Below, piece by piece: positions 11,225-22,830 of a stretch of DNA of 64,000 nt (position 1 is its first letter; each line of letters opens with the position of its first letter). The position numbers and the translations under genes are program-made. Below the pieces are notes generated by a model. It was given only the letters and a program-made list of their open reading frames with translations, was not told the DNA's origin and did no database searches. The stretch is from Micrasema longulum (lineage: Eukaryota; Arthropoda; Insecta; Trichoptera; Brachycentridae): NCBI GenBank assembly GCA_022494885.1, contig JAGVSM010002394.1, forward strand, positions 1-64,000, read 5' to 3'.

Positions 11225-11640
11225 TGACAGAGTGATGTTTGTGTAATCTATATTTTAAAATTTTGTATTGTACATTAAAAAAGTCCTACGAAAAAAAGCA
11301 TTTTTAACATACGATATTTTACTTATTGGTACATGAAACAGGTGGTACCGTCTACAAATCCTGGCTGGCACATCTACTGTTATTAAACCAAGCAGCTCTG
11401 TACAGTCAACCATTCCTGTCATAAATTTTGTAAAGCAGTAGTTGGTCCGCACACCCTCTGCGGTATTGTAGAGAAATGATTCCATGGAAGGTGGAGGCAG
11501 TGAGAGTAGATACATAAGAAATACTGGTTTTGTATTGAGCGACTATGCGCGTCCAAGACTATGCGCGTCTCAGACTTCATTACACAGTTTGCTGCATATA
11601 GATATCTCCACACCTAGATACTTGAACTCATCATATGGGT
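11225..11640 (-). pseudogene. LINE RT C-terminal remnant
   Basis: The minus strand carries 'FTKFMTGMVDCTELLGLI', then 'VPARICRRYHLFHVPISKIS', followed by 'YVKNAFFRRTFLMYN'. This is the familiar order of the LINE region after the thumb ('KL..G.IDCP.LL..I...VP.R..R...LF..P...TNYG.NS...R....YN'). An overlapping frame upstream gives the 'LPWNHFSTIP' stretch. Frameshifts are present. Confidence 0.55.
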
Positions 11641-11699
11641 CTATCGTCTATAACCAGTTTGCTACGTTAATTTGTAATTTAACATTACGATTATAAAGA

Positions 11700-12140
11700 A
11701 TTTGTTATATCCATGGGGTGCTAAGGGTTAAATGATGGTAATAAGTTCTTAAATTAGGGTACTTTTATTTTACTTCTGTTCAATGTTTCTTGTTATTGTC
11801 TGTCTACTTTATTTGGTAGAAAATAGAAATGTGTTTTCGGATAAATTACAAAAACATTTGGGACCTTTAAATTACTTCATTCACCAAATAATGTTAAGAA
11901 AATTTAGTCTTTTTATAAAATGTATATTTGATACACAAATTTGTGGCTATTAATTATGACAAAATAAATAAAAAACAACATTGTTTTTAACTCAGAGTAA
12001 TAATGCGTAACCTAGAGAGGAGCCCGAACGTAGAAAAAACATTATATGAATACTAAATCATTTAAATAAATCCGTAGCATGTGACAACAAAATAAATTGT
12101 TTGAATAAAATTACAAATTTAAAAGCTTCAATTAAATTAA
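11700..12140. other. no recognisable feature
   Basis: AT-rich DNA with no gene, RNA or named repeat that I can support. Confidence 0.4.
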
Positions 12141-12144
12141 TTTA

Positions 12145-12235
12145 ACATTAGAATCACTATGTAAAGCGCCCTTGAGGTATTTTATTACGAAAATGGCGCT
12201 ATATAAGTTATCCATAATAATAATAATAATGACTT
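12145..12235 (+). mobile_element. L2-clade LINE 3' end
   Basis: 'tgtaaagcgcccttgaggta' followed by 'atggcgctatataagtt' and a short (ata)n tail is the hallmark 3' end of L2 LINEs. It is the same terminus as in the longer L2 copy at 41209-42095 (-) and the fragment at 60095-60190 (+). Confidence 0.8.
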
Positions 12236-12239
12236 TTGG

Positions 12240-13170
12240 GTATTAAGTTAACTACAGTTTGCAGCAAAACAATGGTCCGTACTCAGGTCGAAAATTGCCA
12301 AATTGATATTAATTTCCATTGTATTTACTTTTAAATTTGTACCTGTGTATTTATCATTGCAGGGTTATTCCAATCTATTTTTCTATAATTCGCCTATTTT
12401 ATAAAACTAAAAATACACGTTTGTGTTTATTTATTTATTCATTTTATTCACAATATATTTATGTTTTATTTATCGACACATAAATCCCAACTCCATTGAA
12501 CCAAAGTCCTGTGTTGAGTTTGTTTGTTTGTCCGTCACATCTCCGAAATGGCGAGTCGTAGCGGCCTGAAATTTGGACACGCCATTTAAGGTGCAATTTC
12601 AAGGTTAACGTTGCTATTTTCGAGTAAAATTTTAATCGACCTCTACTCGATAAAAACTCAAACTTTATATGGATGCCTAGTGCGGCCCCGACATATTGCC
12701 CATAATCAATTGTCATTATCAACAGTAAACATACTTTAATTCACAAATGTATCTCCTAAATTGAGAAAAAATAGTATCTGAAGTAAATATGTTGATAAAA
12801 GGAAAGTTTTTAAGCAACATAATACAAGTGTCGGACAATAAATTCAACAATCAATCTAAATCATGGGAAAATATTCGAAATCTATTACCTGTAAAAACGG
12901 TCTCCTAAACGCTCCTACTGCTGCAACCAAACATACTGCAATTCACCATAGTCTATTTTTATTTATTATATCGAAAATATCCAAGTTATTTACAAACAAA
13001 GCCAAGCACAGCTAATATAGCATCCGATCGAACCGTTATGTTTATGTTGTCAAATAAAACAAAGGGTCCACCAATTGGTTGCTAACCAACAAACCAACAT
13101 CGCTTATTCTCTATAAAACATAGTGATAAGGCTTCTCTTTAGGTTACGCATTATAAATTTGAGGTTTTTA
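12240..13170. other. mostly unannotated
   Basis: A LINE-like 3' tail ('ttatttatttattc') begins near 12425. The 87-codon minus frame at 12459-12722 matches no family I know and overlaps text of the kind 'tttgtttgtccgtcacatct', which is typical of dispersed insect repeats, so I do not call a gene. The rest shows nothing. Confidence 0.35.
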
Positions 13171-13174
13171 ACCA

Positions 13175-13345
13175 CTTTTTTTCCACCGACCGATTTCAAA
13201 GCTATGCAAGCTTCTTTATCGCGGTTTTTTTATTTTTTTTATTTATTTAATGCAAACAATACACAATTTTATCATATCACAATTATATTTTTTTTATATC
13301 CCGACTTGTTGGAAAATTCCGTGTTAAGTCGGGACTCTTCCATAT
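13175..13345 (-). mobile_element. Penelope-like motif next to a LINE 3' tail
   Basis: The motif near 13175-13215, read on the minus strand, is the inverse match of the one at 1615-1665. It abuts the A/T-rich tail of a minus-strand LINE (from about 13225). The LINE's terminal text around 13300-13335 ('gacttgttgg', 'gttaagtcggg') resembles that at 52495-52600. Both are end fragments only. Confidence 0.35.
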
Positions 13346-13499
13346 ATAAATCAAAACATTCATAAATATCCAAGAAAATATAGAAAATAATCAAAACAAT
13401 ATACAAAATAATAATAAAAAAATATACATATGACAAATTTATACATGTCAAGAAATGCAATGTTAGTTATTTAATAATACGTGGCAAAATGTAATTGAT

Positions 13500-14945
13500 A
13501 ATTTAAAGTTGTTTAGCATATACATTGATAACTGTATGAGAGAACTGAAAGATTTAAGAATGGGAGCAAAAATGAGTGGTATAACTGTTGACTGTCTTCT
13601 GTATGCTGACGATGCCGTGCTTTTTGCTAGCAGCAAAGGAGACCCGCAATTCTTGGTAACAAAAGTCTACGATGTATGCAAGAAAAGCGATTTGCTGATG
13701 ATTGTTGATAGATTGAAAGTGATGGTTTTTGAAAGGGATGAAAATATAACCTACTGTGAAATCAGTGTCATTTTTTTTATTTTTTTTTATTTATTTGATT
13801 TAATAGCATAATTATACGTTTTTACAATTTAAAAAAATTTCACTTGTTATATTTTTACTAAAACTAAAATCCCACCAAGCCACTTTTTGTAGCTTGTTGG
13901 TGAAGATTATATTTATACTGACCTAATAATATTATTTACATTTATAAAACAATGAATAACATATAAAAATTAACAGCCGGAAAGATCAGAATAAACAGGT
14001 TTATGCAAATAATAATATATAAATTTATTTTTTAAATACAAGAAAATACATGAAAAAATAAAATATTTACACCTAAGATACTATTCATATATAAACTCTT
14101 GATCGAGTAGCCACTCTCTTATTTTGCTCTTGTTACAATGTGAGTTAAATTTAAGTTCTTTTGGTAATAAATTTAAAATTCTAGGTACTAAATATTTGAG
14201 AGTTCTATTTCCATATTTATTGCATACTTTTGGTACTACCAAGCCATCATTAGACGTGAAGCGTGTATTATGGTTATGTTTGAGAGGAAACTTGAATGTA
14301 TTACTATGAAATTGTTCCAAAATGATGAAGTGTGAACGGAGATATTCTGAATCAGGTAGAAACAATTGTGAATCTGGGAAGTATGTTAACTAGGGATGGA
14401 AAAGATGGTGAGTGCCGGGAACAGGATGAACGGTGCACTGAAATCTACTTTGGCAAACAAATGTTTATCGCAGAAGGCTAAACTAGCAGTTCACAATGGA
14501 GTTCTAGTGCAAACTCTAATGTATACGAGTGAAGTATGGAATTGGAAAAATGATAATAAAAGTAGGTTAAATGCTGTCGAAATGCGATTCCTCAGGCGAA
14601 TGTGTGGTAAAATGTTGACATCTGTGAAATGTGTAAGGCTGAGATATGCATTATCGACAGTATCAAGAAAGGGGTGATGCGTTGGTTTGGACATGTAGAG
14701 CGAACGGACAGCGAAAGAACGGCTAAAATGATCTACGATGCGAATGTTGATGGATGCAGAAAACGAGGAAGACCGAGAAAGACATGGCACGATCAAGTTC
14801 ATCAAATACTTGAAGATGGACATGTCAAGAGTAGGAATAGTAGACATAAGTCACTAACACTAAAAATTACAGCTTTTAGTGAAATATGCCATTCGAAGCG
14901 TAAAATTATGTTATCTAAGAAAAAAACGTCACAAAGGTAACTTAG
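13500..14945 (+). pseudogene. RTE-like LINE family C, interrupted by another LINE
   Basis: RT palm and C-terminal region in two pieces. The piece at 13500-13768 carries 'MREL', 'GAKMSG..VDCLLYADDAVL' (the YADD active-site box is intact), then 'FLVTKVYDVCKKSD'. The piece at 14334-14945 continues at 'NGDILNQVE' and then 'LAVHNGVLVQTLMYTSEVWN', 'RLNAVEMRFLRRMCGK', 'IKKGVMRWFGHVERTDSER' and 'KRGRPRKTWHDQVHQI'. A 560-bp minus-strand LINE sits between them with AGTGT on both sides (13764-13768, 14329-14333). A deletion after the 'MCGK' box removes about 13 codons, and frameshifts occur. Related copies lie at 31022-31680 and 62841-62995. Confidence 0.8.
13769..14328 (-). mobile_element. LINE family D inserted in RTE-like LINE
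   Basis: A 5'-truncated minus-strand insertion. The poly-A side faces left (t-rich from 13771). The open frame encodes 'FKFPLKHNHNTRFTSNDGL', then 'NKYGNRTLKYLVPRILNLLP' and 'KIREWLLDQEFIYE', the typical LINE C-terminus ('H.HNTR ... G.RS..Y..P...N.LP'). The first residues of the longer apparent frame come from the host LINE. Flanking AGTGT direct repeats mark both ends. The frame is intact for the retained part, which suggests a fairly recent insertion. Confidence 0.85.
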
Positions 14946-14971
14946 TTATAAAAAAAGTTGCGTTAATCAAA

Positions 14972-15478
14972 ATTTTAATTGGTTGCAACATAGAGGAAAA
15001 ACATTTTTGAGAAGAGAATATTGGAGTCTAGGCGTTTACAGGGCTAATGTCCTGTCATTGTCTGGTTTAAGTGGCCACTTTACACACTGTGTAACATTCA
15101 CGATTCTGCCCATATTTGAACATCTATATTCTTTCATCTACAATATTTGAGTTTGTCTAAATGTTCGTAGACAAAAGACTGGATTTCACCCCCTCGGGAG
15201 TCGTTAAGATTAACAAATTACAACAGGGATGGAGAATACCTTAAATAAGGTCATTTGGAAGTCTAGGCATTTACAGGGCTTATGACCTTTCATTGGCTGG
15301 TTTAAGTGGCCATTTTACACACTGTGTAGCATTCACCATTCTGCATATGTTTAAACATCCACATTTCCTCAACTCTTCCTTCTGTTGATTTTTCCAAGTC
15401 AAAGAGCTGAAACCTGTATCATGTAGGTGAGATTCTTCCGGCTGAACCTTTGGACCTACTCAAAACATTGTTGAATAA
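14972..15478 (+). mobile_element. two R1 arms in tandem
   Basis: Two plus-oriented arms follow one another (14982-15140 and 15245-15445), separated by a terminal segment 'gtttgtctaaatgttcgtag' and 'ttaacaaattacaacaggg' of subfamily 3. The second ends 'actcaaaacattgttgaata'. No 12-bp duplication could be placed. Confidence 0.75.
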
Positions 15479-15832
15479 ATAAAACCCCCAAAACACAAAA
15501 AACAGGTTTTTTCCGCGGTGTCTCGATGCAGAACGCCGTGACCTATGCGCCATTATCATTAACAGATTTGAAAATAATGGTCCTTGAATGTTGTCCCCTG
15601 TTTCGGTAAATTCGATTTATCTCGTATTGAGTGCTTCCGTGGAAATTTTTGGATTTCCCAAATTTTCTAAAGGCTATAGACATAAGGGTAAAATTCAAAA
15701 CACTCGCCTTTTGCTACCACCCTCCCGACGTACGCTTGATTCTAATAGAGAAGATCCTTGAGATGCGTGAGGCGCAATCAAAACGATTTTCCCCTTAAAA
15801 AAATGAGCATTTTACTTTGGTCATGCTTAGAT
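15479..15832. other. no recognisable feature
   Basis: Slightly less AT-rich than its surroundings but without a supported frame or repeat match. Confidence 0.4.
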
Positions 15833-16237
15833 TTATTTATTTATTCATATTTTACTCTTACAAACTATAAACAATAATAAAAATAATGTGACCTCACTGG
15901 GGTTACCCGTGCCGAGGACACTTAACAAATACTTTTTAGAAATATTTTTACATTTGAAAATAAACAAAGAAGACTAACTTAATAAACAGAGATAATTAAC
16001 AAAATATTCAGACCGTTCATCTCCATTATTTATATTACAAAACGCACAATGAAAATATCAAAAACCTAACATAAGTAATACACTTGTGGAGCAGTTGATT
16101 CAATATTAGTTTGGGCGAATGAGACAATCCATTTTACTTCTACCCGGCTTCACTAGCAATTTTTTTATAGCCCTTTTAAACATTTTTTCGTTACTCATTG
16201 TTTTAATAGATAGTGGAAGTAGATTATAGATTTTATT
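15833..16237 (-). pseudogene. LINE family B tail and 3' end
   Basis: The minus-strand peptide 'IYNLLPLSIKTMSNEKMFKR' is followed by 'IKKLLVKPGRSKMDCL' and a stop at about 16110. The 3' UTR then ends in the 'gtcctcggcacggg' block and an 'ataaataaat' tail near 15835. This copy ties the widespread 'cctcggcacggg' end to a coding LINE. Its upstream side is cut by R1 at 16238. Confidence 0.7.
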
Positions 16238-16856
16238 AACACATTACAACAGAGATGAAGAACATTAAAGAGAAAGTAATATAGAAGTCCAGGCATCTTT
16301 ACACACTGTGTAACATTCACCATTCTGCCTATATTTGAACATCTATATTCCTTCAATTCTTTCATCTGTTGATGTTTGTGAAGTTAAAGAGTTGAAACCT
16401 TTATTTATGCGGGTGAGATTCATCTAATTGAATTATTTCACCTACATACTAGGCAACGCCTGAAAATATTATTTTTCAATTTCTATACTTCTTCATGGAC
16501 CAGGTAATTTATCAACAATAATTTGAGTTTGTTCAAATTTTTGTAGACAAGGACTGGATTCAACTCCCTGGGGAGCTGTTTATATTAACATATTACAACA
16601 GAGGTGAAATAATTCGATTAGATGAATCTCACCTGCATAAATAAAGGTTTCAGCTCTTTAACTTCACAAACATCAACAGATGAAAGAATTGAAGGAACAT
16701 AGATGTTCAAATATAGGCAGAATGGTGAATGTTACACAGTGTGTAAAGTGGCCACTTAAACCAGCCATTGACAGGTCATAAGCCCTGTAGATGCCTGGAC
16801 TTCTATATTACCTTCTCTTTAATGTTCTTCATCTCTGTTGTAATATGTTAATAAAA
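16238..16856 (+). mobile_element. R1 subfamily 2, two-armed copy
   Basis: A plus arm (16245-16450), a terminal-type segment ('gtttgttcaaatttttgtag', 'caactccctggggagctg') and then the opposite arm (16610-16855) ending 'gttgtaatatgttaataaaa'. Arms are about 90% alike by eye, giving a strong fold-back. It cuts LINE B on its left. Confidence 0.85.
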
Positions 16857-17324
16857 ACAAAGTTGTTTTATTTATTTTATTATAATGAATAACCACTAAG
16901 TTAGTGCTTCAAATATAAAATTTAAAAAAATAAAAATATTTTTGTTTACCCAACCCTTAGATTACGCCCCAGGAACAAATATGCGAAAAGGGGGCATTAA
17001 TTTAGCGTGTAATTTCCTGTTATATTCTAAATGTATACGCCTACATATATTTAGCCACAATAACTCAAACAGTAAACATCATTATCTGTCATTAAAATAC
17101 GTCCTCTTCATTTTGATTACTCGAGTTTATATTTAAACAATCATGTGAGAGACGGGAAAACTTTAACCAATCACACCTTGTGCTAAAAATTGCGTCATGG
17201 AAAGAGATGTCCTTGATTTCTTTAGCTTAATTGCTAGTAAAATATGTTACTTTTGGGTTTTTTTTACTAAAATATTTATTTTGTGTATTTTTTATATGTG
17301 AGGGTGCACTATTTTTTTATTTAT
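16857..17324. other. no recognisable feature
   Basis: AT-rich. One 64-codon plus frame at 16942-17136 shows no family resemblance and is probably chance. Confidence 0.4.
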
Positions 17325-17985
17325 TTATTAACGGACACTGTCCATGTATACAATTTATAAGGTTTAAATATTACAATAAAAGAATAGTTTAAAACATTTA
17401 AAAAAAAAAGAAAGAAGCATTGACAAACATAAGGGACATCGAGACAAGATCTGGACTATTTATTTAGTGCTCGTTTAAATCGTTGTAAACTTAAACCAAT
17501 AAAGTCCAGATCTTGTCTTGAGTTAACAATACGACAAAGACGGGTCATTGGAGAATTTAGGCCATAGTTGGTTCAATGCTGATCGATGAACAGTTCTTCA
17601 TTGTTTCTCAATCTACGAGTCGGAATATTGAATTTTACTTGTCCCAGTAATGATGGAACATCGATTATATCATTTAGAATGCCGAACATATATATGGAGT
17701 CAATATTAGTTCTACGTTTTTGTAGACTAGAAATATTTAACATTGACTCTATTTCAGCATAAGAATAATTATCTCTCTCTAGTCTGAGCATCCACGCTAT
17801 TTTTCGTAGCAAGCGATGTTGGACTGATTCAATGTGATTTATGCGATTGACATAGAATGGAGACCAGACCACGGAGGCATATTTTAGAAGAGGGCGAACA
17901 GTTGAGCAATAAAGAGTTTTGATGGTACGGACATGAGTAAAATCAGAGGATATTCTGTTAATGAAGCCAAGTAATTGCATGTGTA
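17325..17985 (-). pseudogene. LINE family E, 5'-truncated copy
   Basis: The minus-strand frame at 17573-17980 gives 'LLGFINRISSDFTHV', 'TLYCSTVRPLLKYASVVWSP', 'ESVQHRLLRKIAWMLRLERD' and 'VKFNIPTRRLRNNEELF', which is the thumb and connection part of a CR1/Jockey-like polymerase. After one stop the peptide continues to 'SRQDLDFIGLSLQRFKRALN'. The 3' UTR holds a 16-bp perfect inverted repeat (17442-17457 / 17503-17518) and ends with 'aacggacactgtccatgta' (reverse of the family's end) and a t-rich tail at 17320-17340. The closest relative is at 33190-34195. Confidence 0.85.
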
Positions 17986-18224
17986 TGCAAGTATGCGTGT
18001 ATATATTAAATAAAATTATCGCATAAATGTGTATACATATTTAATAGCAGGGAATCTATATAAAACTAGTGAAGAGAAAATAGATACAAGGCGTCCTCTG
18101 GTTAGGATAGTCTCTATCGAACATGGCTCAGCCTGTTCTAAGATGGAGATTTTTGTGACGATATTTATTATTTCATACATGTATTTTGTTTATGGATATT
18201 TGTGTGCTTGAATGTATGCGTAAT
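17986..18224 (+). repeat. dispersed repeat with LINE E stub, copy 1
   Basis: About 240 bp nearly identical to 50480-50735. Both start at the same LINE E position ('ctgttaatgaagccaagtaa'), so they share one ancestral junction. The conserved 'catggctcagcctgtt' segment with flanking complementary arms also occurs at 43021-43066. The 60-codon frame inside is not supported as a gene. Confidence 0.65.
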
Positions 18225-18928
18225 TTTTTTAATTTTTTTTTTATTTATTTCTTAAGTTAGCTTATAATAAAACTAATATAAACTATTATGTACATTTACA
18301 TCATCTATATATATTTACATTTCCTTACAGTAACTTATACATTTATTTTTAAATTCTTTCAGACACTTTTCATTCTTCATACATTCAGGCATCTCATCAT
18401 ACATTTTTATACCCTTATACATCAAACAATTTTGCGACTCAGCTCTTTTTAATAATGGTAGTCTTATTTTATCCTTTTGTCTAGTAGCATAGCATATTCA
18501 TGTCAATTTTTGTTTAAGACAACTTTATCCTTAAAATATTTTGGTAATTTATCGTGAAAAAAATTATGTATAAATATCAACATATTAAATTTAAGTCTCC
18601 TTCTTACAGATAACCATTTTAGTTCATCTCTCATTTTTTTTACATTGTTATATTTATTTTTCTTAAGAACTTTTCTCATCGCTTAATTTTGTAAAATTTC
18701 TAGTTTATTTAAATTTCCTTCGTTTGCTAAAAATAATATTGTTGAGCAGTAATCTATATGTGGAAGAATGATTGTTTTGTAAATTAGTTCTGCAGTATCT
18801 TTATTTAATTTATTTCTCAATCTACTAAGGAAAAATATTTTTTTTGATATTTTTTTTATTAACGTGTTCAAAATTTGCATTTAATGTCAATTTTGAATCA
18901 AGTATTATCCCCAAATATTTTGTTCATA
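18225..18928 (-). pseudogene. LINE family F, 5'-truncated copy
   Basis: The minus-strand peptide begins near 18925 with 'KYLGIILDSKLTLNANFEHV', then 'LSRLRNKLNKDTAELIYKT', 'ILPHIDYCSTILFLANEGN' and 'LEILQN', then a stop where the sister copy at 58745-59418 reads on, and later 'HEYATRQ' and 'MYKGIKMYDEMPECM'. This is the LINE thumb through tail. The poly-A side is the t-rich run at 18220-18245. An indel near 18490 distinguishes it from the sister copy. Confidence 0.85.
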
Positions 18929-19049
18929 AAATCGTGCTGTCACGTTGAACTGATAAAAACAAACGCACAGGCTATGCGTTTGTGAGTCTTATCAGAACGA
19001 ATCTATGTTATTTTTCACAAAAATATAAAAATAAACAAAAAGTTTTTTT
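18929..19049. other. short unannotated stretch
   Basis: No supported feature. A 'cacgttgaactgataaaaac' segment with a facing 'gtgagtcttatcag' could form a weak hairpin. Confidence 0.3.
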
Positions 19050-19950
19050 TGCAACATTTTTGTTAACAAATTACAACAGAGATTGAGAATACCTTAAAGA
19101 AGGAAATATGGAAGTCTAGGCATTTACAGGGCTTATGACCTGTCACTGGTTCAAGTGGCTACTTTACACACTGTGTAACATTTTGTCTATGTTTTAACAT
19201 CCATCTTTCTTTAATTCTTCCATTTATTGATTTAAGTAAAGTTAAAGAGCTGAAACCTTTATTGTTGTGAAGAGAATCATCTGACTGAATTATTTTACAT
19301 ACCAAGCAACGCCTGAAAACTATTTTCCAATTTTTAAACTTTCTCTTGGACTAGTCGGTTTTATTAAAATATTTGAGTTTGTCCAAATGTTTGTAGACAA
19401 AAGACTGGATCTCACCCCCTTGGGAGGCATTAAGATTAACAAATTACAACAGGGTTTTCAGGCGTTGCCTAGTATGTGAAATTGGCTGGTTTAAGTGGCC
19501 ACTTCACACACTGTGCAACATTCACCGTTTTGCCCATGTTTGAACACCCATATATATTTCTTCAATTCTTCCATTTGTTGATTTTAGTGAAGTTAAAGAG
19601 CTGAAACATTTATCAATAGTTTTCAGGCGTTGCTTTGTATGTAAAATAATTCAGTCAGATGAATCTCTTCACCACAATAAAGGTTTTAGCTCTTTAACTT
19701 CACTAAAATCAACTAATGGGAGAATTTAAAAAACATGGATATTCAAACATAGGTAAAATGGTAAATGTTACACAGTGTGTAAAGTTGCCACTTAAACCAG
19801 CCAATGACAGGTCATAAGCCCTGTAAATTTCTAGACTTCCAAATTCCCTTATTTATGGTATTCTCCATCCCTTTTGTAATTTGTTAATCTCAATGACTCC
19901 CGAGGGAGTGAAATCCAGTTTTTTGTCTACAAACATTTGGACACATAATG
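19050..19950 (+). mobile_element. R1 subfamily 3 cluster
   Basis: A chain of R1 arms: plus (19058-19330), a terminal piece (19365-19455), a second partial plus arm (19470-19630), then a reverse arm (19625-19945). Terminal text 'acaaattacaacagag' and 'agactggatctcaccccct' marks subfamily 3. The chain suggests repeated insertion or recombination between copies. Confidence 0.8.
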
Positions 19951-20141
19951 TTGATTTTTCATAATATTTTTAAATAAAAAAATGTGTATTCTTTTTCAAG
20001 CTATAAATAAAACTTTGGATTCAAAAATTATATTAAAAAAAAAAATGTAAACTCTGTTCAATCTATGTTCTGGGATCAAAGGGTCGACTCTTAAATGCTG
20101 ATTTTGAAGTTACTTAGTTGTAAAAATTATCCCACGATATT

Positions 20142-20205
20142 ATCGAACCACTTACCTCGGTAGCCAAACGCGCTGACCATAAGACCACCAGGCGACCTTT
20201 TCTAT
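20142..20205 (-). mobile_element. degenerate tRNA-like SINE head (type d)
   Basis: Minus-strand 'ggtcgcctggtggtcttatg' begins an A-box-like stretch, and 'gtggttcgataatatcgtg' carries a B-box-like TTCGA. The spacing (about 40 nt) is right, but the T arm is damaged. A tRNA pseudogene is the alternative. Confidence 0.45.
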
Positions 20206-20253
20206 ACCATACAACAATAGAAAATATTGATAAAGGCAAATATTCTAAATTCT

Positions 20254-20861
20254 TTTAATTCAACTGGGAGGGAAAACATTTTTGAGAAGGGAATATGGAA
20301 GTCTAGGCATTTACAGGGTTTACGACCTGTCGTCAGCTGGTTTAAGTGGCCACTTTACACACTATGTAACATTCACCATTCTGCCCATGTTTGAACATCC
20401 ATATTTCCTCAACTCTTCCATCTGTTGACTTTTGTGAAGTAAAAGAGCTGATACCTTTATCACGTCGGTGAGCCAAATCACCTACTAGGCAATGCCTGAA
20501 AACAATTTTCCAATTTTTATACTTCTTTTACCAGGTAGTTAATCCAACAATTGTTACGTCCAAATGCTAGCAGACTTGTGATAAAGGTTTTAGCTCTTTT
20601 ACTTCACAAAAGTCAACTGATGAAAGAGTTGAGGAAATGTGGATGTGTAAACATGGGCAGAATGGTGAATGTTACACGTGTGTAAAGTGGCCACTTAAAC
20701 CAACCAATGACAGATCATAAGCCCTGTAAATGCCTAGACTTCCATATTTTCTTCTCGAAAATGTTTTCCCTCTCTGTTGAAATAAATTTAAATATGAATA
20801 ACTCCCTAGGGAGGAAATCCAGCCAGTCTGCAAGCATTTGGACATACTCAAACATTGTTAG
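20254..20861 (-). mobile_element. R1, complete copy with 12-bp flanking repeats
   Basis: Both ends can be set because ATTCTAAATTCT occurs at 20242-20253 and 20862-20873. The left end begins 'tttaattcaactggg' and the right end is 'actcaaacattgttag'. The element folds back: a plus arm to about 20520, then a reverse arm from about 20580. It is 608 bp long and has no coding capacity that is shared with other copies. Confidence 0.9.
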
Positions 20862-20879
20862 ATTCTAAATTCTGGTCAT

Positions 20880-21243
20880 GTGATGGGCAAAGTGCCTCGG
20901 TCTCCGTCGGCTCGGTATTTTATCCGCTTTACTATACGTGACGTACTTTTCTGGTGTTATGTTTTATTCGATATTTGTGCTATGTACGCCTAAGAACATG
21001 TATATAATGTATCTATTTAGCATATCGTATGTTATACTTGATGTCCAAGAGGCGTGACTGTCTTTATTTTTTCTAAGGGACCAGTTTTTAAATCTTTTGT
21101 ATGAACAATAGACTGTTAAACCACCGAAATTGCTAATGACCAAGTGCTGATACTAGAGGATATAAAATCGCTGAGAAACATGGAATTAGTAAGCGATCTC
21201 AAAATTCCACTAGGAATGAAATAAACACTGAACAATAACTATA
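20880..21243. other. no recognisable feature
   Basis: Unique-looking sequence with mixed composition. I see no coding, RNA or repeat signature. Confidence 0.4.
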
Positions 21244-21694
21244 GGGTCAAAGCACCAGTAAATGACCACCCCCCAGTAAATGCCCATTGGTTAATAAAAC
21301 GCAATATAATAAGAATTGCTACATGTGTCCAGTCAAAAAACTTTTATCACTAGAAACTATGACAAAAGCAGTAGGCGGACACATCTTTTGGTAAGAAACA
21401 AATCTATTAGTTTTGAACTGTGAGTTGTCAAAAGGTAATAGCGCGTCTTCCCGTTATTGTTCTGAGATTGATAGTGTTTTTATAAGGAAAGGTGTGGTAA
21501 GTGTTTTATTTGATGCTATTTCTTATGCAATTATTTGAATATATCCATTTTATAATGTGTTAGGGTGTTTTGTAATGTTATGATGTAACTAAATCTGAGT
21601 ATTATTTTTACTGGGGTAGTAGTGGTCATTCTGCTATTTTTTTAGAGTAATGTTAATTGTAATTGAAATACTTGCATTTCAATAAAAAGTAAAA
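21244..21694 (+). mobile_element. TA-flanked DNA element with deleted L2 insert
   Basis: Starts after TA with 'gggtcaaagcaccagtaaat', identical to the inverted ends of 40774-42162. It then carries the 5' edge of the same L2 LINE fragment ('acatgtgtccagtc' onward), a deletion of about 840 bp, the L2 3' terminus, and the DNA-element body in the same order as the longer copy. The right inverted end is missing; a SINE starts about 10 bp after the break. Confidence 0.75.
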
Positions 21695-21699
21695 GTTTG

Positions 21700-21786
21700 G
21701 ATTTTTTTCTTGCAACTGGCGGGAATCGAACACGCGACGCCAGTTTCACAGTTGGCTGTCTAACCAACTGCGCCACGGCGCCTGTC
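21700..21786 (-). mobile_element. tRNA-headed SINE (type b)
   Basis: Minus strand starts 'ggcgccgtggcgcagttggt' (A box) and has B box GTTCGATTCCC with a perfect T-arm core (cgcg / cgc). The acceptor halves do not pair, and the same unit recurs at 35055-35145 and 38020-38102, so this is a SINE head and not a working tRNA gene. Confidence 0.75.
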
Positions 21787-22218
21787 TTATCTGCCAAGTT
21801 TTTATTTTAATTTAGCATTGCTGAATGTTGTCCTCATTTTGGTGACTTATAAACGTTAACAAGCTAATATCCATAATATTAATAGTCTAAAAATAATTTA
21901 TTGTGTCTGTCATGTACTAGCCTGTTTCACACGTATCCCACCAATCCACCCGGTCCGGTACCATTAGGGTGGGTAGATACTTATTATTTTTTTATTTTTT
22001 TGATTTCTACTCGCGGGTGAAAATTTTGCTAAAAGAAATCGAGTAGAGATTAGTCAGCCCCGTGGTGTACTATTTCGTGAGTTTACCTGCCTACTGATAA
22101 ATGAAATAGTTACAAAAATATTTTTTAATAAATCCACCCTATGTTTTTTGATACTGCTGTGATTTGTTGAACAATCGACATAATTAGCGGAAAGGAATTT
22201 AACCTCTATACTTTAAGT
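21787..22218. other. no gene seen
   Basis: AT-rich with a short 'ctactcgcgggtgaaaattt' segment echoed as an inverted partner a few bases on ('gaaatcgagtagag'). No coding sequence supported. Confidence 0.4.
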
Positions 22219-22230
22219 AAATCTACTCAT

Positions 22231-22728
22231 CAATGTTTGATTATGTCCAAATGCTTGCAGACTTGCTGGATTTCCTCCCTAGGGAGTTGTTCATATTTCA
22301 ATTTATTTCAACAGAGAGGGAAAACATTTTTGAGAAGGGAATATGGAAGTCTAGGCATTTACTGGGTTTTCGACCTGTCATTGGCTGGTTTAAGTGGCCA
22401 CTTTACACACTGTGTAAAATTACTACCCGGTAAAAGAAGAAGTATAAAAATTGGAAAATTGTTTTCAGGCGTTGCCTAGTAGGTGATTTGGTTCAGCCGG
22501 ATGAATCTCACCCACGTGATAAAGGTTTCAGCTCTTATACTTCACAACAGTCAACAGATGGAAGAGTTGAGGAAATGTGGGTGTTCAAACATAGGCAGAA
22601 TGGTGAATGTTACACAGTGTGTAAAGTGGCCACTTAAACCAGCCAATGACAGGTCATAAGCCCTGTAAATGCCTAGACTTCCATATTCCTTTCTCAAAAA
22701 TGTTTTCCCTCTCTGTTGAAATAAATTT
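22231..22728 (+). mobile_element. R1, complete copy with 12-bp flanking repeats
   Basis: AAATCTACTCAT stands at 22219-22230 and 22729-22740. The 5' end is 'caatgtttgattatgtcc' and the 3' end 'ctctgttgaaataaattt', the reverse orientation of the 20254 copy. A plus arm (22300-22420), a short loop with 'acccggtaaaagaaga', and the opposite arm (22460-22728) form the fold-back. The arms agree at most positions, so RNA or single-stranded DNA from this copy would form a long hairpin. Confidence 0.92.
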
Positions 22729-22830
22729 AAATCTACTCATTTTTGCATGATGAAATTTGTCGTTCAAAGTTCATTCGGGATAGCACCGTCTAAACGCATT
22801 GTATGAGGGAGAAAGGGGTATATTTCTCGC

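Noticed and set aside
22233..22433. Recurrent short peptide beginning 'MFxYVQMLADxLDFLPREL' at the R1 end (also near 5388, 23613, 40522, 49294)
   Set aside because: It is just the subfamily-1 R1 consensus read in one frame; the other R1 subfamilies lack the ATG and the frame, so it is not conserved as protein.
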